Part shown: in pieces, positions 43,384 to 51,530 of the stretch
Layout: each line of letters begins with the position of its first letter
How positions within the stretch are numbered: the first letter of the stretch is position 1
Assembly: GCF_000631985.1 (NCBI RefSeq)
Contig: NZ_JFYN01000014.1
Coordinates: 62,001-126,000 of the forward strand
Direction: 5' to 3'
DNA: 64,000 nt
Source: Pseudomonas sp. RIT288
Lineage (GTDB): Bacteria > Pseudomonadota > Gammaproteobacteria > Pseudomonadales > Pseudomonadaceae
Notes under the pieces: generated by a model
The model's database searches: none
The model's input: only the letters and a program-made list of their open reading frames with translations
What the model was told of the DNA's origin: nothing
Position numbers and translations under genes: made by a program

Positions 43384-43721
43384 GGGGCCTCGATGTCCGC
43401 TTGGTCGATTTCCACGACGTGGCCGGGGCCGGCGTCGAATAGCACATAAAACTCGGCCGCCGGTTTCTTGAAGGTCAGGCTTGAGTCGGCGCCGAGCTTG
43501 CCCGGCAGCAGGATGGTTTCGTCGTAACCGATCACATCGAGGGTCACCCCCGGCGCGCCGCTGCCGTCGGAGAAGCCGCCGGTGCATTTGATCTGCTCGG
43601 CATCGACGGCTTTGCATTCGCACATCGGGTTATGGGCCAGGGCGCCGGCGCTGAAACCTGCGCACAGCATCAGCAACGCGGCGCGCAACCGCAGACGGGA
43701 AGGGCGTTGAACGCGGTTCAT
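43380..43721 (-). CDS. fpvJ: Periplasmic protein FpvJ
   Basis: 113 residues. Signal peptide (about 1-29, ending AGALA), then HNPMCECKAVDAEQIKCTGG with three cysteines close together, and a beta-rich C-terminal part. The cysteines could form a disulfide or contact metal; this is inference. Part of the FpvGHJK iron-release complex. Starts on an ATGA overlap with the fpvH stop. Confidence 0.82.
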   Translation of the reverse strand: MNRVQRPSRLRLRAALLMLCAGFSAGALAHNPMCECKAVDAEQIKCTGGFSDGSGAPGVTLDVIGYDETILLPGKLGADSSLTFKKPAAEFYVLFDAGPGHVVEIDQADIEAP

Positions 43722-44260
43722 GGTTTGGCTCCTTGTTGGTTCAGCCAGGCGAGGGTCGCGGGGGAGGCCTGGCTCAGGGGAATCGACGCCTGGTGCATGC
43801 TGCCGTCCCAGCCTTCCATGGTGATCCACAGTTCGGCATCGGCCGTGGTCTTTTCCGCCACCGGCAATTGCGCGCCCATGCGATACGGCGTGCCGAAGAA
43901 AATCACCCCGGCGGCGCGCAGGCTGCGCGGTTTGCCGATGCGCAGGTAGGTGGCCTTGACCTGTTCGACACAGGCGTCACAGAGGGCGGCGTTGAAGTCC
44001 TTCATGTAGCCGGCGGGGCCGCTCAGGCGCGGTGCTTCGTTGCGCAGTTCGGCCAGGCGCAGGCTCCACGGGCCGACCTGGATTTCGCCGACCTCATGTT
44101 CACCGAGGCCGACGTCACCGCGAAACAGCGCGGCATCGGCGAAATACTTGGGCATGAAGCCCAACGGAATCAGCAGCAACAAGGCGTTCAGGTGAAAGCG
44201 CCATTTGCGCCAGAAGCGGCGCAGGGTGGACGGTGGGGCAGTGCGGTTGGACGGGCTCAC
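43718..44260 (-). CDS. fpvH: Membrane-anchored protein FpvH
   Basis: 180 residues with one N-terminal membrane helix (about 22-40; FHLNALLLLIPLGFMPKYF) and a periplasmic domain containing a CDACVEQ pair. Function within FpvGHJK is not established. Starts at GTG overlapping the fpvG stop (GTGA) with a strong GGAGG ribosome binding site 7 bases upstream. Confidence 0.82.
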   Translation of the reverse strand: MSPSNRTAPPSTLRRFWRKWRFHLNALLLLIPLGFMPKYFADAALFRGDVGLGEHEVGEIQVGPWSLRLAELRNEAPRLSGPAGYMKDFNAALCDACVEQVKATYLRIGKPRSLRAAGVIFFGTPYRMGAQLPVAEKTTADAELWITMEGWDGSMHQASIPLSQASPATLAWLNQQGAKP

Positions 44261-45447
44261 AGGCTGACCTCCGCCGGTTCACGGCTGACGCGGGGGCTGC
44301 GGGCCTTTTTATTCTCGCGCTTGAGGGCGTTGGCGGTGGCCAGCGCGGTGCGCTTGGTCCAGATCAACAGGCCGCTGAGGACCATCATGCTCAGCAGCAG
44401 GCCGAAGAAGAACCAGATCAGTTTGATCCACAGACCGCCGAAATCACCGGTGTGCAGCGGGCGCATCGACTCGGTGACGAACTCCAGCGAGGAACGGTCG
44501 GTCAGCAGTCGCGTGGCGGCCATGTCGCCGTTGTACGGGTTGAGCGTGGCGGTCTGGAACATCAGCGGATACCAGCCGCGCCCGCCAAGGCTCAAGTGGC
44601 TGTAGGCATTGCCCGGCAGGCTGACGAAGCTGACTTCCAGCCCGGGGATGTGCTGTTCGGCGATCTGCACCGCGCGATCGAGGCTGATCCGTGGTGGAGG
44701 ACTGGCGTCGCTCGACATCGGTACGCTTTCCCGGGACATGGCGGGAATGATCGGCTCGCTGCTGATGGACACCTGGTTGTCGGCCAGAATGGCCTGGATC
44801 AAAAACCAGGTGCCAGTGATAGAGATCACCGCGATGAACCAGATCGACCAGATGCCGCTCAGTCGATGGAAGTCGCCCCAGAAGATCCGCGCGCCGTGGC
44901 GAAAACGCAGGGTGGGTTTGAAGAAGCCTTTCCAGAAGCGCTTGTACACCACCAGCCCGGTGACCAGCGAAGCGAGCATCGGCAGGCCGAGGAACGACAC
45001 CAGGTACCAGCCCCAGCTGAAACCGTTGGTGAACGGCACCAGCCACCAGCCGTGCAGGGCGCGGGTGAACGCCTTGAAGTTGAAGTCCGGCGCCGGGCCT
45101 TGAATCACGCCCGTGTACGGGTTGACGTAGACCGTCTGCGAGCGGCCGTCGGGGTAGCTGACCTCGACGTCGAGGGCGAAGTGCGACTCGTCGGGACGGC
45201 TGATGCTTTCCACCAGCGTCTGCGGTTCGGCCTGTTTGATCGCGGCCAGCACCTGATCGTAACTGAGCAGCGGCGCGTCATCCGATGGCTGGCTGGCGCG
45301 CATCTGCGGGTTGGCCAGCCAGACGATTTCCTGGCTGACCACCGCCAGCGTGCCGGTGACACAGACGATCAGGACAAAAAACCAGATCGGCAGCGCGAGC
45401 CAGCTATGCACCAGGAACCATAGTTTGGAGCGGGATTTCTTCGACAT
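44257..45447 (-). CDS. fpvG: PepSY-TM iron reductase FpvG
   Basis: 396 residues with four membrane helices (about 8-38, 140-168, 205-228 and 360-385) and two periplasmic PepSY-like regions. Conserved His residues (VHSWLALP, LHGWWLVP, FHRLSGIWS and LHTGDFGG) are placed as in heme-binding PepSY-TM reductases. FpvG of P. aeruginosa reduces ferric iron held by pyoverdine so that the siderophore can be recycled intact. First gene of the fpvGHJKCDEF operon. I found no TAAAT-N16-CGT or clear Fur site directly upstream. Confidence 0.88.
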   Translation of the reverse strand: MSKKSRSKLWFLVHSWLALPIWFFVLIVCVTGTLAVVSQEIVWLANPQMRASQPSDDAPLLSYDQVLAAIKQAEPQTLVESISRPDESHFALDVEVSYPDGRSQTVYVNPYTGVIQGPAPDFNFKAFTRALHGWWLVPFTNGFSWGWYLVSFLGLPMLASLVTGLVVYKRFWKGFFKPTLRFRHGARIFWGDFHRLSGIWSIWFIAVISITGTWFLIQAILADNQVSISSEPIIPAMSRESVPMSSDASPPPRISLDRAVQIAEQHIPGLEVSFVSLPGNAYSHLSLGGRGWYPLMFQTATLNPYNGDMAATRLLTDRSSLEFVTESMRPLHTGDFGGLWIKLIWFFFGLLLSMMVLSGLLIWTKRTALATANALKRENKKARSPRVSREPAEVSL

Positions 45448-45854
45448 GATTGCGCGTCTTGATTTCGATGAAAGGACACGCGGCTACGGGCTTCGCAGCG
45501 CGGGTGTCCGCAAAAGGCGCGGTCGTGGCTGTTGCCTGTGCGAACGGCCTGCATCTTTATAGGACGGATGAGCCGGACAAATCCCGAAAGGTGATATGAA
45601 AGCAAATGTTTCGCAATTCGCAGGGGGCAACGAGATCCCCCTGTAGGAGTTGCAGCACGCTGCGATCTTTTGATCTGATCTGTAAAAACAGGATCAAAGG
45701 ATCGCAGCCTCGTTGCACTCGGCAGCTCCTACAGGATTTTTGCGCGCAGGCGATCAAACACGATTCATGAATGTGGCACTCACTGTCAGGCAATTGATGG
45801 CAAGTTCGCGCTCTCTATGATGGAAAGCACCGCATTCCCTGAGTGAGCGCCCTG
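45448..45854. other. Divergent promoter region between fpvG and leuC2
   Basis: About 400 bases with no gene. It holds the fpvG promoter on the minus strand, a REP pair at 45640-45735, and the leuC2 promoter on the plus strand. A clear IS box is missing, unlike in front of other pyoverdine genes of this window. Confidence 0.5.
45640..45735. repeat. REP-type palindrome pair (family 2)
   Basis: CTGTAGGAGTTGCAGCACGC followed by GCTGCGATCTTTTGATC, then the inverted counterpart ending GGCAGCTCCTACAG, with a short AT-rich loop. Lies between divergent genes. Confidence 0.85.
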
Positions 45855-47273
45855 ATGAGCCCGAGAACCCTCTACGACAAACACATCGATTCGCACACCG
45901 TGTGCCGCCTCGACGATCAGGGCCATGTGCTGCTGTATATCGATCGCCAGGTGATCAACGAATACACCAGCCCTCAGGCGTTCAGCGGTCTGCGCGCCGC
46001 CGGGCGCAAGGTCTGGCGGCCGGGTACGGCGTTGGCGGTGGTCGATCACGTCAACCCGACCACGCCCAAACGGGTGGCGGCGATGCCTGATGCCGGCGGT
46101 GCGCGGCAGGTGTCGTATCTGGCGGAAAACTGCCGGGACTTCGGCATCGAACTGCTGGATATCCTCGATAAACGCCAGGGCATCGAACATGTGATCGCCC
46201 CGGAGCAGGGCTTCATTCTGCCGGGCATGGTCATCGCTGCCGGCGACAGCCACACCACCACGTACGGTGCGCTGGGGGCGTTCGGCTTTGGCATTGGCAC
46301 CTCGGAAATCGAGCACCTGCTGGCCTCGCAAACGCTGGTCTACAAACGCCTGAAAAGCATGCGCGTGACGGTGGATGGCGAGTTGGCGGCGGGGCTGACG
46401 TCCAAGGACGCGATCATGGCGCTGATCGGCCGCATCGGTGCGTCGGGCGCTACTGGCTATGCGATCGAGTTCTGCGGTTCGACCATCGATGCCCTCAGCG
46501 TCGAAGCGCGGATGACCATTTGCAACATGGCGGTCGAAGCCGGCGCACGCGGTGCGTTCATGGCGCCGGACGAAAAAGTCTTTGCTTATCTCAACGGCAA
46601 ACCCCGCGCTCCGCAAGGCGAACGGTGGGCGCGCGGCGTGGAAAAATGGCGTGAATTGCGCAGCGATCCCGGGGCGGTGTTCGACCGCGAAATCCACCTC
46701 GACGCCAGCCTGCTGGAACCGATGGTCACCTGGGGCACCAGCCCCGATCAGGCGGCGCCGATCGGCGCGCAGGTGCCGGATCCGCAGGCTATCGACGATC
46801 CGAGCCTGCGTCAGGACATGCGCCGCGCCCTTCAATACATGGGCCTGGAGGCGGGGATGGCGCTGCGCGATATCGTCATCAGCCACGCTTTTATCGGCTC
46901 GTGCACCAATGCGCGGATCGAGGATTTGCGTGACGCTGCCAGCGTCGTGCGCGGGCGGCGGGTGGCCGGGCATGTGCGGGCGATGATCGTGCCCGGTTCC
47001 AGCGCAGTACGGGCCCAGGCCGAGGCTGAAGGGCTGGCGCAGATCTTCATCGACGCCGGGTTCGAATGGCGTCAGTCCGGCTGCTCGATGTGCCTGGCGA
47101 TGAACGATGACGTGCTCGCGCCCGGCGACCGTTGCGCCTCCAGCACCAACCGCAATTTCGAAGGCCGCCAGGGCGCCGGGGCGCGTACGCACCTGATGAG
47201 CCCGGCGATGGTGGCTGCCGCGGCGATCAGCGGCCACCTCACCGACATCCGCCACTTTGGAGAACGCCCATGA
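45855..47273 (+). CDS. LeuC-like aconitase-family dehydratase, large subunit (paralogue)
   Basis: 472 residues with the LeuC layout. The 4Fe-4S ligands C350 (GSCTN), C410 and C413 (GCSMCLAM) and the NRNFEGRQG motif are intact, so it should be active. Several blocks differ from the usual biosynthetic Pseudomonas LeuC: the region after VVDHVN lacks the longer loop, and MRALQYMGLEAGMALRDI differs. Together with the short partner downstream it probably forms an isopropylmalate-type hydro-lyase for leucine or a related hydroxy-dicarboxylate. leuA and leuB are absent. The ATG at 45855 matches the family start (MSPRTLYDKH); a GTG lies four codons upstream. Confidence 0.82.
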   Translation: MSPRTLYDKHIDSHTVCRLDDQGHVLLYIDRQVINEYTSPQAFSGLRAAGRKVWRPGTALAVVDHVNPTTPKRVAAMPDAGGARQVSYLAENCRDFGIELLDILDKRQGIEHVIAPEQGFILPGMVIAAGDSHTTTYGALGAFGFGIGTSEIEHLLASQTLVYKRLKSMRVTVDGELAAGLTSKDAIMALIGRIGASGATGYAIEFCGSTIDALSVEARMTICNMAVEAGARGAFMAPDEKVFAYLNGKPRAPQGERWARGVEKWRELRSDPGAVFDREIHLDASLLEPMVTWGTSPDQAAPIGAQVPDPQAIDDPSLRQDMRRALQYMGLEAGMALRDIVISHAFIGSCTNARIEDLRDAASVVRGRRVAGHVRAMIVPGSSAVRAQAEAEGLAQIFIDAGFEWRQSGCSMCLAMNDDVLAPGDRCASSTNRNFEGRQGAGARTHLMSPAMVAAAAISGHLTDIRHFGERP

Positions 47274-47884
47274 GCCTGCAACCTTTCACGCAAGTCAGCG
47301 GCCAGGCCGCGCCGCTACTGGCGGCCAACGTCGACACCGACGTGATCATGCCCAAGCAGTTTCTCAAGGGTATCGACCGTCAGGGGCTGGATCGTGGGCT
47401 GTTTTTCGATCTGCGCTTTCTTGCCGACGGTACGCCCAACCCTGAATTCGTGCTGAACCAGCCAGCCTGGCAGGGCGCGAGTTTCCTGGTGGTCGGGGCG
47501 AATTTCGGCTGCGGTTCCAGCCGCGAACATGCAGTGTGGGGGTTGCAGCAAATGGGCATTCGCGCGCTGATCGGCAGCAGTTTTGCCGGAATTTTCTACG
47601 ACAACTGTCAGCGCAACGGGGTGTTGCTGATCACGCTGGATGAAGCGCAGGTGCAGCGCATTGGCCGGTTGGCGAGTCAGCCTGAAACGGCCCGGATCAA
47701 TGTGGATCTGGAGGCGCAGCAGATTCGTCTGGCGGACGGTGAAATTGTGGATTTCCAGATTGATGGCTTGCGCAAGACCGCACTGTTGCTGGGGCTGGAT
47801 GCGATTGGCAGTACCTTGCAGCGGCGTGAGCAGATCGAGGCGTTCGAATGCGAACACCTTGCCGCCAACCCATGGCTGACCTGA
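47270..47884 (+). CDS. LeuD-like aconitase-family dehydratase, small subunit (paralogue)
   Basis: 204 residues of the swivel-domain subunit: NVDTDVIMPKQFLKGIDRQGL at the N-terminus, GANFGCGSSREHAVWGL, and GIFYDNCQRNGVLLI, all as in LeuD. It completes the enzyme with the upstream large subunit; ATGA overlap of start and stop implies coupled translation and a fixed stoichiometry. Substrate cannot be decided from sequence alone. Confidence 0.85.
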   Translation: MSLQPFTQVSGQAAPLLAANVDTDVIMPKQFLKGIDRQGLDRGLFFDLRFLADGTPNPEFVLNQPAWQGASFLVVGANFGCGSSREHAVWGLQQMGIRALIGSSFAGIFYDNCQRNGVLLITLDEAQVQRIGRLASQPETARINVDLEAQQIRLADGEIVDFQIDGLRKTALLLGLDAIGSTLQRREQIEAFECEHLAANPWLT

Positions 47885-47897
47885 CACGCCTTTTACC

Positions 47898-47991
47898 CTG
47901 TGGGAGCGAGCCTGCTCGCGAAGGCGTCGTCTCAGCCAGCACTCAATTGTCTGACCCGACGCTTTCGCGAGCAGGCTCGCTCCCACAGGAG
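47898..47991. repeat. REPIN (family 1) between leuD2 and LysR gene
   Basis: CTGTGGGAGCGAGCCTGCTC and its inverse GAGCAGGCTCGCTCCCACAG about 45 bases apart, between convergent genes. Nearly identical in length and loop to the copy inside fpvD. Confidence 0.92.
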
Positions 47992-47998
47992 GCTGTGT

Positions 47999-48913
47999 TT
48001 ACAGTGACAGTGCTTTGAAATGCCCCTGCAAAAACTCCACACACGCCCGCAGCTTCCCGGAGTTGGCCAGCCGCGTCGGGTACACCGCCCAGACATTGGC
48101 GCTCTGGCTGTAATCGGCCAGCACCGGCAGCAGTCGGCCCTGTTCCAGCAACGGTTTCACGTCCCACAATGAACGTAGCAACACGCCGCGTCCGTCGAGC
48201 GCCCATTGCAGGACGATCTCGCCGTTGTTGGACGATAACGGCCCACTGACCCGCACGCTTTCCTGCGTGCCGTCACGATCCAGATGCCAGACACCGAAGG
48301 CGTTGTCGCGCTCCTTGATCACCAGGCAGTCATGTTGTTGCAGGTCGTCCAGAGTCTGCGGTGTACCTCGGCGTTCAAGGTATCCGGGCGCAGCGCACAG
48401 CACCCGGCGGTTGCTCACCAGTTGCCGGCCGATGTGCTGACCGGGCAGGTCGTCGCCGACGCGGATTTCCAGATCGAACCCCTCGTTGACGATGTCCACC
48501 GCGCGGTCGAACAGGTCCAGGCGAATCTGCAATTGCGGGTGCTGTTCGGCCAGCCGCGAAACCGCAGGCGCCACATGGTTGCGGCCGAAACCGAAGCTGC
48601 TGCAGATGTGCAGGCGCCCGCGTGGGCTGTCGTGGGCGTCGGCCAGATCGTCGTGCAGTTGCTGGAAATCATCGAGAATGCGCAAGGCCCAGCGCTGCAC
48701 CCGTTCACCGTCCTCGGTCAACGACACGCGGCGACTGGTGCGGTGCAGCAGGCGGGTGCCGAGGGTCGACTCGAGAATCTGGATGCGTTTGCTGACGTAG
48801 GCCGGGGACAGGCCCAGTTCATCAGCGGCGGCCGCAAAACCATTCTTGCGGATCACGGTCAGCAGCACACGCAGGTCTTCGGGCAGGGGCACGGGGTTTT
48901 GGTTCTGGGACAT
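47999..48913 (-). CDS. LysR-family transcriptional regulator
   Basis: 304 residues. N-terminal winged helix-turn-helix (about 12-72; GFAAAADELGLSPAYVSKRIQILE with LHRTSRRVSLTEDG) and a LysR substrate-binding domain (about 92-300). It belongs to the DmlR/CrgA-like subgroup by SRLAEQHPQLQIRLDLFDR. Target unknown; it lies 60 bases after the dehalogenase-like gene on the same strand and is convergent with leuD2. Effector cannot be inferred. Confidence 0.85.
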   Translation of the reverse strand: MSQNQNPVPLPEDLRVLLTVIRKNGFAAAADELGLSPAYVSKRIQILESTLGTRLLHRTSRRVSLTEDGERVQRWALRILDDFQQLHDDLADAHDSPRGRLHICSSFGFGRNHVAPAVSRLAEQHPQLQIRLDLFDRAVDIVNEGFDLEIRVGDDLPGQHIGRQLVSNRRVLCAAPGYLERRGTPQTLDDLQQHDCLVIKERDNAFGVWHLDRDGTQESVRVSGPLSSNNGEIVLQWALDGRGVLLRSLWDVKPLLEQGRLLPVLADYSQSANVWAVYPTRLANSGKLRACVEFLQGHFKALSL

Positions 48914-48973
48914 GTGGGAACGAGCACTGGCGGCACAAGTCGCCAGCATAGCATCGGTCGTACAGCGCTCGAT

Positions 48974-49849
48974 TCAGCGCAAAAAATCCAGCGCTTCGGC
49001 GAGCAACAGTTCGGGCACTTCTTCGGCCAGATAATGCCCGGCCGGCAGCGCCTTGCCACTGACGTTGGTCGCCACTTGCCGCCACTCCTTGAGCGGGTCG
49101 AAGCAACGTCCGACCGTGCCTTGCGCGCCCCACAACACCCGCAACGGTAGATCAAGATGATGGCCGGCAGCGATGTCGGCCCGGTCATGTTCCAGGTCGA
49201 GGCTGGCGCTGGCGCGGTAGTCCTCGCAAATGCCGCGGGCGCTGCCGGGACGCTGCAGGCAACGCAGGTATTCGCCGAACGCTGGCTCGGTGAACGGCGT
49301 AAGCCCGGCGCTGCGGCTGCCCATCACACTGCGCAGATAGGCTCCGGGATCGGCCTCGATCAGGGTTTCCGGCAACGGCGCCGGGCGGATCAGGAAGAAC
49401 CAGTGCCAATAGGCGCGGGCAAAGGCTTCGTTGGTCTGTGTGTACATCGCCAGGGTCGGGGCGATGTCCAGCAGCATCATCCGTTGCACCGCCGCGCGGT
49501 GGTCGAGGGCCAGGCGATGGCCGACCCGGGCGCCACGGTCGTGGGCCAGCACCGAAAACTGTTCGAAGCCCAGCGCTTGCATCAACTCGAGGTTGTCCCT
49601 GGCCATTTCGCGTTTTGAGTAATTACGATGTTGTTCATCGGCAGCCGGTCGGACGCTGTCGCCGTAGCCGCGCAGGTCGGCGGCGACCACGGTGAAATGC
49701 TCGGCCAGTTGTTCGGCAATCTTGTGCCAGATCACGTGGGTCTGCGGGTGTCCATGCAGCAGCAACAACCCCGGGCCGCTGCCGCCGAGGCGATAGGCGA
49801 TGTCGACGCCGTTGACGTGGCGCTGGTCTTTGACGAATCCGGCAAACAT
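48974..49849 (-). CDS. Haloacetate (fluoroacetate) dehalogenase-like hydrolase
   Basis: 291 residues, alpha/beta hydrolase with an Asp nucleophile: D104 in HDRGARVGHR, with R105 and R108 as carboxylate-binding arginines, acid D128 and H272 (LPAGHYLAEE). Halide-site residues H149 and W150 (AYWHWFFL) and Y211 (CEDYRAS) match the fluoroacetate dehalogenase family. These residues together are the family signature; activity on fluoroacetate versus chloroacetate cannot be told. AAGGA precedes the start codon. May be co-transcribed with the following LysR gene. Confidence 0.82.
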   Translation of the reverse strand: MFAGFVKDQRHVNGVDIAYRLGGSGPGLLLLHGHPQTHVIWHKIAEQLAEHFTVVAADLRGYGDSVRPAADEQHRNYSKREMARDNLELMQALGFEQFSVLAHDRGARVGHRLALDHRAAVQRMMLLDIAPTLAMYTQTNEAFARAYWHWFFLIRPAPLPETLIEADPGAYLRSVMGSRSAGLTPFTEPAFGEYLRCLQRPGSARGICEDYRASASLDLEHDRADIAAGHHLDLPLRVLWGAQGTVGRCFDPLKEWRQVATNVSGKALPAGHYLAEEVPELLLAEALDFLR

Positions 49850-49967
49850 CGGGCTGATCCTTGTTCAGGTGCGGGTGGGATGCATCCTGAAAGTGTTCGG
49901 CCTTCGGGGCAAGGGTTGAAGTGTGGTGTGCTGGTTCATGAAGTGTGATGTATCCGCACTGGCCTCA

Positions 49968-50033
49968 TCGCGAGCAGGCTCACTCCTACAGTTGAAATGC
50001 GTTCCAATTGCAGGAGTGAGCCTGCTCGCGACA
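49968..50033. repeat. REPIN (family 1) upstream of dehalogenase-like gene
   Basis: CGCGAGCAGGCTCACTCCTA and its inverse AGGAGTGAGCCTGCTCGCG with a loop of about 25 bases. Sits just beyond the 3' end of the VOC gene on the minus strand. Confidence 0.9.
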
Positions 50034-50057
50034 GGGCCAGCCCAAACCCTGAAAATC

Positions 50058-50516
50058 TCAACCCTGCTGAAACATCTCCATCGCCCGTTGCCTGATCTGC
50101 TCCTCGGTCAGATCCTCCTTGCGCGTCGCCAGAAACCACAGGTGACCATAGGGATCCTTCAGCGTCCCGCTGCGATCACCATAAAACTGATCCTTGACCT
50201 CCGACACCGCACTCGCCCCGGCATCCAGCGCCCGCTGAAAAGACTTGTCGACATCGGTGACATACAGATGCAGACCGACCGACACGGCATGGTCCGGACC
50301 ACTCAACGGCCCTTGATCGCACGGTGTGCCGAGCATGATCGCGCTGTCGCCAATGCGCAGTTCGGCGTGGCCTACGCGCCCGTCGGGCATGTCCAGGCGC
50401 ATGACCTGAGTCGCGCCGAAGGCTTTCTTGTAGAACTCGATGGCTTCGGCAGCCTTGAGGATGCCGAGGTACGGGGTAATGCTGTGATACCCCTCGGGAA
50501 TGGGTTTGACGCTCAT
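50058..50516 (-). CDS. VOC (glyoxalase/bleomycin resistance) superfamily protein
   Basis: 152 residues. Two beta-alpha-beta-beta-beta repeats (GYHSITPYLGILKAAEAIEFYKKAFGA and LHLYVTDVDKSFQRALDAGA), with FYGDRSGTLKDPYGHLWFLAT near the end, place it in the PhnB/YdcJ-like VOC group. Metal ligands and substrate are uncertain. The ATG at 50514-50516 follows GGGAG; further in-frame starts upstream are not credible. It follows soxR on the same strand with a gap of about 100 bases. Confidence 0.83.
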   Translation of the reverse strand: MSVKPIPEGYHSITPYLGILKAAEAIEFYKKAFGATQVMRLDMPDGRVGHAELRIGDSAIMLGTPCDQGPLSGPDHAVSVGLHLYVTDVDKSFQRALDAGASAVSEVKDQFYGDRSGTLKDPYGHLWFLATRKEDLTEEQIRQRAMEMFQQG

Positions 50517-50619
50517 GACGTTCTCCCTGTTTTTGTTTTGCGAGGTATGGTTCCACCGGATTTGTGGAAGATTCACTATAGAACCGTCCGCGCGGCCAGC
50601 ATTTTTCCCCGACGAGCAG

Positions 50620-51069
50620 TCAGCCGAGGAAATGCGCCCCCGGCCCCTGATCACCGAGCACATCGCCCTGATTGCGCAACGGGCAGGCCTCCATCGACAG
50701 ACACCCGCAACCGATGCAACCGGTGAGCCGGTCGCGCAACAAGGTCAATTGATTGATTCGCTCGTCCAGTTCGCGGCGCCATTGTTCGGACAGGACTTTC
50801 CAGTCTGCCGCGCTCGGAGCGCGGTCGTCCGGGAGGATTTTCAGTGCCTCGCCGATTTCCGCCAGCGGAATGCCCAGGCGTTGTGCAACCTTGATCAACG
50901 CCACCCGGCGCAAGACTGCCCGTGGGTAACGGCGCTGATTGCCGGCATTGCGCTGGCTGGTGATCAGGCCTTTCGATTCATAAAAGTGCAGGGCAGTCAC
51001 CGCCACACCGCTGCGCGCGGCGACTTCGCCGACGGTGAGCTGTTTGTGCAGGTTTTCCTGGGTGATCAT
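50620..51069 (-). CDS. soxR: Redox-sensitive activator SoxR
   Basis: 149 residues of the MerR family. Winged helix-turn-helix (about 10-55; LTVGEVAARSGVAVTALHFYE), dimerisation helix (about 80-118), and the 2Fe-2S ligands C118, C121, C123 and C129 (GCIGCGCLSMEACPL). It is oxidised by redox-cycling compounds such as phenazines. A classic SoxR-type promoter with 19-base spacer lies in the gap to the divergent ABM-domain gene, as for PA2273-PA2274 in P. aeruginosa. Confidence 0.95.
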   Translation of the reverse strand: MITQENLHKQLTVGEVAARSGVAVTALHFYESKGLITSQRNAGNQRRYPRAVLRRVALIKVAQRLGIPLAEIGEALKILPDDRAPSAADWKVLSEQWRRELDERINQLTLLRDRLTGCIGCGCLSMEACPLRNQGDVLGDQGPGAHFLG

Positions 51070-51084
51070 TTTGCAAAAGGGCTC

Positions 51085-51115
51085 TTGACCTTGACTTAAC
51101 TAGAGGTTTTACCCT
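51085..51115 (+). promoter_or_regulatory. SoxR-controlled promoter
   Basis: TTGACC (51085-51090) and TACCCT (51110-51115) are 19 bases apart, the over-long spacer used by MerR-type activators. The spacer holds the dyad CCTTGACTTAACTAGAGG (51089-51106), close to the SoxR operator CCTCAAGTTAACTTGAGG. It reads toward the ABM-domain gene. Confidence 0.85.
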
Positions 51116-51164
51116 GCAGGCCTTCGAGTCGCAAGACTCGGCTTACGATGAATGGGGACTTCTC

Positions 51165-51530
51165 ATGCAAACCTCAGCGAAAAATCGCAGTTTTACCCAA
51201 TTGATCGAATTCGAGATCGAGCCGCGTCAGCAGCCGGCATTGGTTTCGGCGCTGTCGCAGCAGAGCGAACATCTGGCGCAGCGCTACGCAGGCTTTGTCA
51301 GCGCCAGCGTCCAGGTCAGCGACGACGGTCGGCGGGTACTGAGCTTGCTGCAGTGGCAGAGCCGCGAGGCCGGGGAGGCGGCGTTCTGTCGCTTTGAAAG
51401 CGGCGAGCAGGATTTCTGGCAGTTGATCCGCGCCCATCAGGCGAGAACCGTGACCTTCAATTCATTTCAAGTGTTGAGCAGCATCGCCCGCAGTCATGAC
51501 GATGCGCTGCACTGCAACCTGGTCGGCTAG
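51165..51530 (+). CDS. Antibiotic biosynthesis monooxygenase (ABM) domain protein
   Basis: 121 residues with a dimeric alpha/beta ferredoxin-like ABM fold: LIEFEIEPRQQPALVSALSQQ, GFVSASVQVSDDGRRVLSLLQWQSREAGEAAF. It resembles PA2274, one of the few SoxR targets in P. aeruginosa. Proposed role is turnover of redox-active small molecules; the reaction is unknown. A SoxR promoter lies 50 bases upstream. It overlaps the 3' end of the convergent sigma-54 activator gene by a few bases. Confidence 0.8.
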   Translation: MQTSAKNRSFTQLIEFEIEPRQQPALVSALSQQSEHLAQRYAGFVSASVQVSDDGRRVLSLLQWQSREAGEAAFCRFESGEQDFWQLIRAHQARTVTFNSFQVLSSIARSHDDALHCNLVG

